Below are positions 10,092 through 18,066 of a DNA stretch of 52,562 nucleotides, piece after piece. The notes below the pieces were generated by a model. The model was not told the origin of the DNA and did not search any database. It saw only the letters and a list, made by a program, of their open reading frames with translations. This DNA comes from Candidatus Aeolococcus gillhamiae (GTDB taxonomy: Bacteria; Chloroflexota; Dormibacteria; Aeolococcales; Aeolococcaceae). Numbering within the stretch: the stretch's first letter is position 1; each line of letters begins with the position of its first letter. The stretch lies in NCBI GenBank assembly GCA_003244045.1, contig QHBU01000008.1:1-52562 (forward strand), given 5' to 3'. Both the position numbers and the translations under genes were made by a program.

Positions 10092-10783
10092 GCGCCCTGG
10101 ACCGGGCCGGAGCGCGCGTGGCAGTCATCATTCCAGTGCGCGACGAGGCGGACAGCATTGGTGCCGTGGTCGAGACGGTCCGCACCGAGCTGGGCGCCGA
10201 GGTCATCGTCGTCGACAACGGCAGTCGTGACGGCAGCGGCGCAATTGCCGAACGGCACGGGGCTCGCGTCATCGGCGAGGCACGGCGCGGATACGGCTGG
10301 GCCTGTCGCACCGGCTGTACCGCCGCCGCGGGCAGCGACGTCGTGGTCATCATCGACGGCGACGGCAGCATGGCCGCGGCTGACATCCACCGCCTTCTGA
10401 AGCCCATCCTCCGCGACGAGGCGGACATCGTGTGCGGCGCCCGACCGCGCGGGTCTGCAGCCATGCCATGGCACCAGCGCGCGGGCAACCACGTCATCGG
10501 GCTGCTGTTGCGCACCTTGTACGGGCTGCCGCTGCGCGAGCTCGGGCCATTCCGGGCTGTGCGGGTGGCGACGCTCACCGGCCTTGCCCTTCCGGGCTCG
10601 CGGTACGCGTGGCCGGCACAGATGCTCGCGCGAGCTGCCCGGTCTGGTCTGCGCGTTGCCGAGGTGCCGGTGGGATACGCCGACCGGACCGCAGGACGGT
10701 CGAAGATCGGCGGCAGCGTGCGCGGTTCGTTCGGCGCCGCGTGGGGGGTCGGGTGGGTGCTCATCGGCGAGCGGCTGCGATGA
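10088..10783 (+). CDS. Glycosyltransferase family 2
   Basis: VAVIIPVRDEADSIGAVVETV, VIVVDNGSRDGSG, VVIIDGDGSM; 4-nt overlap with the upstream gene. Confidence 0.9.
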   Translation: MSALDRAGARVAVIIPVRDEADSIGAVVETVRTELGAEVIVVDNGSRDGSGAIAERHGARVIGEARRGYGWACRTGCTAAAGSDVVVIIDGDGSMAAADIHRLLKPILRDEADIVCGARPRGSAAMPWHQRAGNHVIGLLLRTLYGLPLRELGPFRAVRVATLTGLALPGSRYAWPAQMLARAARSGLRVAEVPVGYADRTAGRSKIGGSVRGSFGAAWGVGWVLIGERLR

Positions 10784-11427
10784 ACGCGCTTGTCGTCTTT
10801 GGGCGTTCGCCGGACACCGGCTCCGGCAAGAGCCGCCTGCGACCCCTGCTGGGGAGCGGTCGCGTCGACCTGCTGTACTCCGCCTTCCTCGAGGACATCC
10901 TCGGCTGGGAGCTGCCGCCCGCGACCACCATCTTCGTGGCCCTCACCGCGGAGCCCAACGGCCTCACCCGGATGGCACCGGACGCGACCTTCCTGGTGCA
11001 GCCGGCTGAGGCGTTCGGGGACAGGATCAGCGCGGCAGTGGACAGTGTCTTCGCTGCCGGCGCGGCGCGGGCCGTGATCGTCGGCACGGACTCGCCCACG
11101 CTGCCGGCGGTGACCCTGGCTGCGTGCTTCGACAGACTCTCCGAGCACCGTGCCACGCTGGTGCCGGCCGCCGACGGAGGGTGGGTGGCCATGGGTGTCG
11201 ACGCAGCGCTCGACGGCTCCCTCGCCGGCGTGACCTGGAGCTCTGCGCAGACGTGCGACGCGACGCGGGCGGCGCTCCATCGTGCCGGCCGCAGCCCGCT
11301 CCTCCTCGATCCCTGGTATGACGTCGACGACGCCGCCGGGCTGGCGCGGCTGCGCCGCGAGGTGCGTAGTGAGACCGGGTCAGCGCGAGCGCCACGCACA
11401 GCGCGAGTGCTCGCCCTGTCACCGTGA
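10780..11427 (+). CDS. DUF2064 / TIGR04282-type glycosyltransferase
   Basis: ATGA overlap with GT2; MNALVVFGRSPDTGSGKSRLRPLLG, VIVGTDSPTLPAVTLAACFDRL, LVPAADGGWVAMGVD. Confidence 0.8.
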   Translation: MNALVVFGRSPDTGSGKSRLRPLLGSGRVDLLYSAFLEDILGWELPPATTIFVALTAEPNGLTRMAPDATFLVQPAEAFGDRISAAVDSVFAAGAARAVIVGTDSPTLPAVTLAACFDRLSEHRATLVPAADGGWVAMGVDAALDGSLAGVTWSSAQTCDATRAALHRAGRSPLLLDPWYDVDDAAGLARLRREVRSETGSARAPRTARVLALSP

Positions 11428-11433
11428 CCGGCC

Positions 11434-12972
11434 GTGATCCGCCGGACACTTCTACAACGCGGGCCACTGCTTGTCGCCGTGGCGACAGCGCTCGTCGTCG
11501 CCACGACAACCCTGCTCCGCTACCTCACTTTCCACTCGCCGGCATATGACCTTGGGTTCTTCGAGCAGGTCACCGAGCAGACCGCTCACGGCCACCTGTT
11601 CGTGTCGGCCTTCCTCCCGTACTCGTTCCTCGGTGAGCACTGGGAGCCGCTGCTCGGGGTCTTCGCCCAGTTCGACCGCCTCGTGCCGACCCCGATCTGG
11701 TTGCTTCTCATCGAGGCGGTGGCGGTAGGGGCGGCCCCGCTAGCGGCTGCCCGGCTCGCCGCTGCCTGGCTGCCCCTGTCGAAGGCGGCACCGCTCGTCG
11801 CCGCCCTGGCGATGGCGTGCAGCCCGTTGCTCACCACCGGCGCCGCCTTCGACTACCACACCGAGGCGCTGACGCCGGCGGTCGCGCTCTTCGCGCTCGA
11901 CGCGGCCGCTCGCGGACGCTTTCTCCGCTTCGTTCTCCTTCTGCTTCTCCTGGCTGCCATCAAGGAGGACGCGCTTCTCGTCGTCGCTGGGGTCGGCTGG
12001 ATCGCCTGGCGCGCCGACGGCAGGCGCATCGGGCTCGCGGCCGCCGGCGCTGGTGTCGCCGGCTTCCTGACGCTGGTCATCGCTGTCATGCCCTTCTTCC
12101 GCCACGGGCTGCCCACCGATCTCCTCAAGACATACGGTTGGTTGTCACCCGCCAGCAGGTCGGTAGCACACCTCTTGGTCACCGCGATCAGCCACCCGGG
12201 AACGGTGATGAGCCACCTTCTCTCCCACGACGCGCTGTACGGCTGGGCGATCGCTCTCCTGCCCCTGGCATTGTTGCCGCTCCTCTCAGGTTGGGCACTT
12301 CTGGGCGCCCTTGCTGTGCTGCTGGTTCCGCTGATGACCAATGTCCCCGCCGAGATGTCGCTCCACTACCAGTACGGCCTCGAAGCTGCCCCGTTGCTGC
12401 TGGCCTGCGCCCTCCTTGGCTGGCGGCGGCTCGCGAGCGACGGCGCTGCTCGTCAACGCCGTCTCGGCGCGTTGCTCGCCGCCACGTCGGTGGCCGCCTA
12501 TGCGGTGGCAGCGCCGCTGCCCGGCGCCCTCGGCTTCGACGCGTCGACGGTGTCCGGCGTCGGCCGGCACGCGGACGTTGAGCGGCTGCTCGGCCTGATC
12601 CCGCCGAATGCGCCCGTCGCCGCACAGACCGGCCTCGTCGCCCACCTCGGCAATCGCGCCTCGTTGTGGGAGTTCCCATCGGGACTCGGGGTGCCGTACG
12701 TCGTGCTCGACGCTGAGGGACCGATCAGCACCCAGTCGCGGCACGGCTTCGCTCGCGCCGTGGCCGAACTACCGTCCGCCGGGTACGCGGTGATGGCGGC
12801 GGCGGCGGGCGTGACGCTATGGGCCCGGTGCTCGGTCGCGCCGGTGGGAAGCTGCGCTCATCGGTCAGCGGCCGGACCGATAGACTACCCCGGCCTCGCC
12901 CATGATCCGATCGGGCTCGGAATCCGTAAAGGCTGGACGTACACATTCGGATACCCAGGGGAGTCAGGGTGA
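11434..12972 (+). CDS. DUF2079 family polytopic membrane protein
   Basis: YDLGFFEQVTEQTAHG...LGEHWEPLLGVFAQFDRLVPTPIWLLLIEA is characteristic of DUF2079; many TM helices. Confidence 0.8.
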   Translation: MIRRTLLQRGPLLVAVATALVVATTTLLRYLTFHSPAYDLGFFEQVTEQTAHGHLFVSAFLPYSFLGEHWEPLLGVFAQFDRLVPTPIWLLLIEAVAVGAAPLAAARLAAAWLPLSKAAPLVAALAMACSPLLTTGAAFDYHTEALTPAVALFALDAAARGRFLRFVLLLLLLAAIKEDALLVVAGVGWIAWRADGRRIGLAAAGAGVAGFLTLVIAVMPFFRHGLPTDLLKTYGWLSPASRSVAHLLVTAISHPGTVMSHLLSHDALYGWAIALLPLALLPLLSGWALLGALAVLLVPLMTNVPAEMSLHYQYGLEAAPLLLACALLGWRRLASDGAARQRRLGALLAATSVAAYAVAAPLPGALGFDASTVSGVGRHADVERLLGLIPPNAPVAAQTGLVAHLGNRASLWEFPSGLGVPYVVLDAEGPISTQSRHGFARAVAELPSAGYAVMAAAAGVTLWARCSVAPVGSCAHRSAAGPIDYPGLAHDPIGLGIRKGWTYTFGYPGESG

Positions 12973-14111
12973 GCGTGACGATGGCGCCGCGAGTGATCCA
13001 GGAACGGCTTGCCCCAGTACTCGAGGCCGCCGCCGGCAACGCTGCCGATGTCGACCGGGCAGGCAGGTTTCCGCGGGAAGCAGTCGACGCCCTGCGCGAC
13101 AGTGGCCTCTGCGGGCTGACCGTGCCCGAGGCAGAGGGTGGCCTCGGGGGCAGCCCGCACGACCTCGTCGAGGTCATGTCGAGCGTCGCTGCGGCGTGTG
13201 GGTCCACGGCGATGATCTACCTCATGCACGTCGCCGCCACCATGCCCGTCGCGGTGGCGCCCCCCGATGGCCATCCCGGCCTGCTCCGCGAGATGGCGAG
13301 CGGCGCCAAGCTCGGCACGCTGGCGTTCAGCGAGCGCGGGAGTCGCAGCCATTTCTGGGCACCGGTCTCACGGCAGGCACAAACCAACGGTTCCGTCGCT
13401 TTCAGCGCGACGAAGAGCTGGGTGACCTCCGCCGGCGAAGCCGACATCATCGTTTCGTCAGCGCTGGTGCCCGAGGGCGGCCCCATCGACAGTGACCTGT
13501 TCGCGATCCCGCGCGCAACCCCCGGCATTGAGCCCGGTGGGCCGTGGACCGGCATGGGGTTGCGTGGCAATGACTCGCGGCCGATGTCGTTGGAGGTCGA
13601 GATCCCCGCCGGTTGGCGGCTGGGCTCACCGGGCGAGGGCTTCCGTCTGATGATGGAGGCGGTGCTGCCGTGGTTCAACCTCGGCAACGCGTCGGTCTCC
13701 CTTGGGCTCGCGACCGCGGCTGCCGACGGCGCAGTGAAGCACGCCACGGGTTCATCGTTCCAGCACCTCGGTGAGAGCCTTGCCGACCTTCCGACGATCC
13801 GCGCGCAGCTCGCGCGGATGCACATCCGCACCGACGCGCTGCGCTCGTACCTGCACGAGGTGGCTGGATCGCTGATGCAGCCCGACGACCGAACCCAGCT
13901 GCGCGTGCTCGCCAGCAAGGCGTACGCCAACGACACCGCGCTCGAGGTCACCGACATGGCGATGCGCGTCTGCGGCGGCGCGGCGTTCTCGCAGCACCTC
14001 GCCATCGACCGCTTCTTCCGCGACGCTCGCGCCGGGCACGTGATGGCTCCGACAGCCGACGTTCTCTACGACTTCTACGGCAAGGCGATCACCGGCCGTC
14101 CGCTCTTCTGA
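12969..14111 (+). CDS. Acyl-CoA dehydrogenase-like flavoprotein lacking canonical catalytic Glu
   Basis: ACAD fold landmarks (LTVPEAEGGLGG, GTLAFSERGS, ATKSWVTSAGEADIIV, RVCGGAAFSQHLAIDRFFRDAR); the YEGT position reads MAPT. Confidence 0.85.
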   Translation: MSVTMAPRVIQERLAPVLEAAAGNAADVDRAGRFPREAVDALRDSGLCGLTVPEAEGGLGGSPHDLVEVMSSVAAACGSTAMIYLMHVAATMPVAVAPPDGHPGLLREMASGAKLGTLAFSERGSRSHFWAPVSRQAQTNGSVAFSATKSWVTSAGEADIIVSSALVPEGGPIDSDLFAIPRATPGIEPGGPWTGMGLRGNDSRPMSLEVEIPAGWRLGSPGEGFRLMMEAVLPWFNLGNASVSLGLATAAADGAVKHATGSSFQHLGESLADLPTIRAQLARMHIRTDALRSYLHEVAGSLMQPDDRTQLRVLASKAYANDTALEVTDMAMRVCGGAAFSQHLAIDRFFRDARAGHVMAPTADVLYDFYGKAITGRPLF

Positions 14112-14920
14112 TGGCGGCCCGGACAGTCGTCGTCGGCGCGGTGGCGTACACGGCCAACGTGGTGCCCATCTGGGACGGCATCCGCGAGTACTTTCGCGGC
14201 AAGGAGCCGGACATGGACTTCGTGCTGTTCTCGAACTACGAGCGTCAGGTTGATGCTCTCATCGCCGGGACGATCGACATCGCCTGGAACACCAACCTGG
14301 CCTGGGTTCGCACTGTGAAGCAAACCGGCGGACGGTGCCGCGCCCTCGCCATGCGCGACATCGACGTCACCTTCCGCAGCGTGTTCGTCAAGCGCGCCGG
14401 TGACTCGATGGCGAGCATCGATGACCTCCGCGGACGCCGGATTGCGCTAGGGTCGCGTGACTCCACCCAGGCGGCGATCCTCCCGCTCTATTACTTGCGC
14501 CGCGCCGGCCTTGAGGACATCGAGGTGGTGCGCTACGACCGCGACGCGGGCAAGCACGGGGACACCGGGCGCAGCGAGATCGACTCGCTGCGGGCGATGC
14601 TCGACGGTGAGGCCGACGCCACCGCGATCGGCATCACCACGTGGGAAAGCATCGGCCGCGACGACCTCATGAAAGGGACGGTAGAGGCATTTTGGGAGAC
14701 GCCCGAATACTGCCATTGCAACTTCACAATTACCAATCTCGACGCGGCCGTGGCGGACGCCTGGGCTGCGAGCCTGCTCGCCATGGACTGGGACGTCCCG
14801 GAGCAGCGCCGGATCATGGAGATGGAGGGACTGCAGCGCCGCTGGGTGCGGCCTGAGCTCGCCGGCTATCAAACGCTGTTCGAAGCCGTCGAGGAGCAGG
14901 AGATCCCACTTCGATGGTGA
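14111..14920 (+). CDS. PhnD/SsuA-like solute-binding-fold protein without signal peptide
   Basis: VVVGAVAYTANVVPIWDGIREYF, VDALIAGTIDIAWNTNLAWV, SIDDLRGRRIALGSRDSTQAAILPLYYL; N-terminus is MAARTVVVG with no hydrophobic leader. Confidence 0.8.
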   Translation: MAARTVVVGAVAYTANVVPIWDGIREYFRGKEPDMDFVLFSNYERQVDALIAGTIDIAWNTNLAWVRTVKQTGGRCRALAMRDIDVTFRSVFVKRAGDSMASIDDLRGRRIALGSRDSTQAAILPLYYLRRAGLEDIEVVRYDRDAGKHGDTGRSEIDSLRAMLDGEADATAIGITTWESIGRDDLMKGTVEAFWETPEYCHCNFTITNLDAAVADAWAASLLAMDWDVPEQRRIMEMEGLQRRWVRPELAGYQTLFEAVEEQEIPLRW

Positions 14921-15906
14921 TCCTCGACCTCGTTGAGCGGGTGGGCCCTCTTGCTGAAGGCATGGTGGTCCGGGTCGACGCCGGCCTGCCCGCGGAGGTC
15001 GAGCTCGCGCGCGCTTGGTGTGACAGGACCGGCAACACGCTCGTCGAGGCGACAGGGCAGTGGATTGAGATTCGCCGGGGCCGTACGGCCGCCGCCCGCA
15101 GTAGCCTGCCTCCGGAGCGTCGGCCGGGCGTTCGCCTTTGGATGTACACGAACTTCGACTGCAACCTGGCGTGCGCGTACTGCTGCGTCCGTTCCTCGCC
15201 ACGGGCGCCGCGCCGGGCCCTCGGCTCCGAGCGCATCGCCCGGCTCGCCGCGGAGGCCGCCGCCTGGGGAGTTGAAGAGCTGTACCTCACCGGCGGTGAG
15301 CCCTTCATCCTTGCCGACATCGACGAGAGCATTCGGGCGTGCGTGGCACTCCGCCCGACCACGGTGCTCACCAACGGCATGCTCTTCACCGGCCGTCGCC
15401 TGCGCACCCTCGCGGGGTTGCCCCGTCAAGGCCTCGCGCTGCAGATCAGCCTCGACTCCGCGACGCCGGCGATGCATGACCACAACCGCGGCGAGGGCAG
15501 CTGGGATCGGGCGATGGCGGGAATCCGCACCGCGCTCGACCTGGGTTTCAGGGTGCGCGTTGCAGCCACCATCGATCAGAACAATCCAGGGGCTCTCGCC
15601 GCGGCGGACCAACTCGAGGCGCTTCTCGACGAGCTCGGCATAGCGGCCGAGGACAAGCTCACCCGGCCAGTGGCCCTGCGCGGCTTCGCCGACAGCGGCC
15701 TGGTGCTGGCGCCCGAGACGATGGTGCCTGAGGTGACAGTCACGGCGTCGGGCGTCTACTGGCACCCTGTCGGCGCGGACGACACCGACATGCTCATCGA
15801 CTCGGTGCTGTTCCCGCTGGCGCCTCGCATCGACCGGATTGTGTGCCTGTTCGAGGAACACGCGCAACGGCAGGCGTCAGCTGCAATGGTGTTCCCGTGC
15901 GCCTGA
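14914..15906 (+). CDS. Radical SAM protein with TusA-like N-terminal domain
   Basis: CNLACAYCC (CxxxCxxC), LYLTGGEPF, TNGMLF, LQISLDSATPAMHD. N-terminal EGMVVRVDAGLPAEVELARAWCDRTGNTLVEATGQWIEIRRG resembles the C-terminal two thirds of TusA/SirA. Confidence 0.85.
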   Translation: MVILDLVERVGPLAEGMVVRVDAGLPAEVELARAWCDRTGNTLVEATGQWIEIRRGRTAAARSSLPPERRPGVRLWMYTNFDCNLACAYCCVRSSPRAPRRALGSERIARLAAEAAAWGVEELYLTGGEPFILADIDESIRACVALRPTTVLTNGMLFTGRRLRTLAGLPRQGLALQISLDSATPAMHDHNRGEGSWDRAMAGIRTALDLGFRVRVAATIDQNNPGALAAADQLEALLDELGIAAEDKLTRPVALRGFADSGLVLAPETMVPEVTVTASGVYWHPVGADDTDMLIDSVLFPLAPRIDRIVCLFEEHAQRQASAAMVFPCA

Positions 15907-16451
15907 TACGCTCCGACCGTGTCCCCGTCGTGAGCTGGAGCGCGGCACTGGTCGTGCTTCGGACATTCCTTGGAATCGCGTACTTCACCAATGGGCTGGC
16001 GAAGCTGATCGGATTTAGCAACTTTACGATCGGCCCCTGGACGCAGTACCTCATCAACCGACCCGGTGCCAAGGGCGTCCTCACGTATGACGTGCACAAC
16101 CCGCACTACGGCATCCCGCTGGCGCGGGATTTTGCTCACAACTTCGTTCTGCCCAACTGGGACGTGATTGGCTGGGTCGTGACCGCTGGCGAGTTGGGCG
16201 TAGGCATCGCCTTGCTGCTCGGCATCTTCGGCCGCCTCGGGGCGTTCGCCGGTTTCCTCATGGCGCTGATGCTATTTATCTGGGATCTTGGTGCCGGTGG
16301 CTGGACCTACGACTACTTGTACGACGTCGTACTGTTGGGCATTCTCATGCTGACACCCAACCTCCCCGGACTCGACCGCTTGATGCCGTGGTCACGCGCC
16401 TATCGCGGTCGACGGACGGTCCAGGCGCCGGCGACCACGTCGACCGGCTAG
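15897..16451 (+). CDS. DoxX-like membrane protein
   Basis: LRTFLGIAYFTNGLAKLIGF and four TM segments typical of DoxX/DoxD-like proteins; GTG start overlaps the rSAM stop. Confidence 0.65.
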   Translation: MRLIRSDRVPVVSWSAALVVLRTFLGIAYFTNGLAKLIGFSNFTIGPWTQYLINRPGAKGVLTYDVHNPHYGIPLARDFAHNFVLPNWDVIGWVVTAGELGVGIALLLGIFGRLGAFAGFLMALMLFIWDLGAGGWTYDYLYDVVLLGILMLTPNLPGLDRLMPWSRAYRGRRTVQAPATTSTG

Positions 16452-16583
16452 AGCACAAGCAGAACCGATCGCGCCGGGCCGCGGGTGACCGGTAGGCAGG
16501 CGCGAGTGATCCGCTTGCGGCGGGCCCGCGTACGCAGGGGGTGAGCTCAGATCGCTCTGAGAGAAACCACACAGGGGTCACGC

Positions 16584-17795
16584 ATGTTCACTGCACCACG
16601 ACTCGTCGGCACATCTGGCGGCGCCATCATGGCGGCGCTCATCATCGCGGGGTGCGGAGCAGACGCGAGCACGTCCTCCTCGACCTCGACCGCCGGTGCG
16701 ACAACCGGCACAACTACCAACAGTGTCGTCGCACCGGCGGCGGCGCTCAACATCACGGGCGGTGCGACGAAGGTTGACATCGACCCGGCCACGGCGATGG
16801 TCCTTCAGCAGCACGGTGTCTCAGTGGCACCGGTGGCGCCCGCGACCGCGGCGATGGTCAACGGCACCGTTGAGGTCACCTTCCCAGTCACCACAGGCTA
16901 CGCTGCCATCTACCCCAACAGTGACCTTCCATACATTCGGGGCAGCATCGCGCACAGCGGCGGCATCACGTTCTCCGGCGGTGGCAAGTCGCTGACCGCC
17001 ACGGATTTCGTCATCAACCCCGGCGTGTCGTCCCTGACCGCCACCGCTGGCGGCAAGGGTGTGCCGCTGCTCGATCTCGCTGGAAACAAGGCAATCGTCA
17101 GCACCGACTCGGCTGGCGTGCACATCAACGGCGTGGTTGCATCACTGTCTACAACCGCGGCGGACGCGCTCAACAGCACGTTCGGTGTCTCCCTCTTTGC
17201 GCGGGGCATCAAGGTCGGCGTTGCCAGCGTCACCGTGGCGGGTACCGCTGATCCAGGCGGCGCTGCCAAGGCGCAGGTGGAGCAACTCTCCGGCCAGGCA
17301 ACGTCAGTCCTCATCAATGCGGGAACTGCCCAGGTGCTGCAGCAGCATGGCGTGAGCGTTGCCCCAGTTGGGCCGGCCACTGCGTCGACCTCCGGGGGCC
17401 TCACCGTCATGTTCCCGATCACGAGCGGGTACGTTGCCGTGTACCCGAAGTCCAGCCTGCCCTTCATCCGGGGACTCATCACCCACAGCGGCGGACTCAC
17501 CTTCTCGGCTGGGTCCAAGTCCTTGACGGTGACGGACTTCGTCATCGACCCCGGGACCTCCCAGCTCTTCGCCACGGTCGCAGGTTCCGGCGCGGTCGTT
17601 CCGCTTCTCGACCTGCACGGCGACGCGCTGACCATGAGCGCTGATCCCTCGGGCGCGATTCACATCGACAACGTCACTGCGACGCTGTCGTCGTCGGCGG
17701 CCGGCGCCCTCAATGCCACCTTCGGAGTGACGCTGTTCACCGCGGGGATCGCCGTCGGCGTGGCCTCCGTGGTCGCGGTGGCCGCGACGCAGTAG
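16584..17795 (+). CDS. Secreted lipoprotein with two tandem ~165-aa repeats
   Basis: Lipobox IIAGCGAD; VLQQHGVSVAPVAPATA...HSGGITFSGGGKSLTATDFVINPG...ALNSTFGVSLFARGIKVGVASV repeated as VLQQHGVSVAPVGPATA...HSGGLTFSAGSKSLTVTDFVIDPG...ALNATFGVTLFTAGIAVGVASV. Confidence 0.8.
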   Translation: MFTAPRLVGTSGGAIMAALIIAGCGADASTSSSTSTAGATTGTTTNSVVAPAAALNITGGATKVDIDPATAMVLQQHGVSVAPVAPATAAMVNGTVEVTFPVTTGYAAIYPNSDLPYIRGSIAHSGGITFSGGGKSLTATDFVINPGVSSLTATAGGKGVPLLDLAGNKAIVSTDSAGVHINGVVASLSTTAADALNSTFGVSLFARGIKVGVASVTVAGTADPGGAAKAQVEQLSGQATSVLINAGTAQVLQQHGVSVAPVGPATASTSGGLTVMFPITSGYVAVYPKSSLPFIRGLITHSGGLTFSAGSKSLTVTDFVIDPGTSQLFATVAGSGAVVPLLDLHGDALTMSADPSGAIHIDNVTATLSSSAAGALNATFGVTLFTAGIAVGVASVVAVAATQ

Positions 17796-18066
17796 CCCCC
17801 CGCTAGGTCGCACAGGCCGGAGCCGGCCCCCTGGCAGCAGGTGGGCGCCCGCTCCTTGCTGCGCCACGAGCTTTCCCACAGTGGCAACGACACTCGCCCG
17901 GCACTGCTGGCCGCTCCCCGCCGGACGGAACGAGATCGCTGGTTGTGGATCGGCCGGCGGATGGGGTGGGGGTGGGCCTGGCTTCGATTTGAGCCGGCGG
18001 TCACCGCCTCGCTCGTCGCGCCGAGCCGGGCTGCAGTCGCGACGGGTTGGTTGCCATCATCGGCGC

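Noticed and set aside
9282-11427. Assigning the MTAP-GT2-DUF2064 genes outright as an arsenosugar pathway
   Set aside because: No ArsM- or ArsS-like (DUF3641) protein is visible, and these three gene types also occur in other contexts; kept only as an analogy.
14111-15906. Calling the PBP-fold/rSAM pair MqnA/MqnC (futalosine pathway)
   Set aside because: The PBP looks PhnD/SsuA-like and the rSAM has an N-terminal TusA-like region; neither shows recognisable Mqn-specific sequence. Used only as a precedent.
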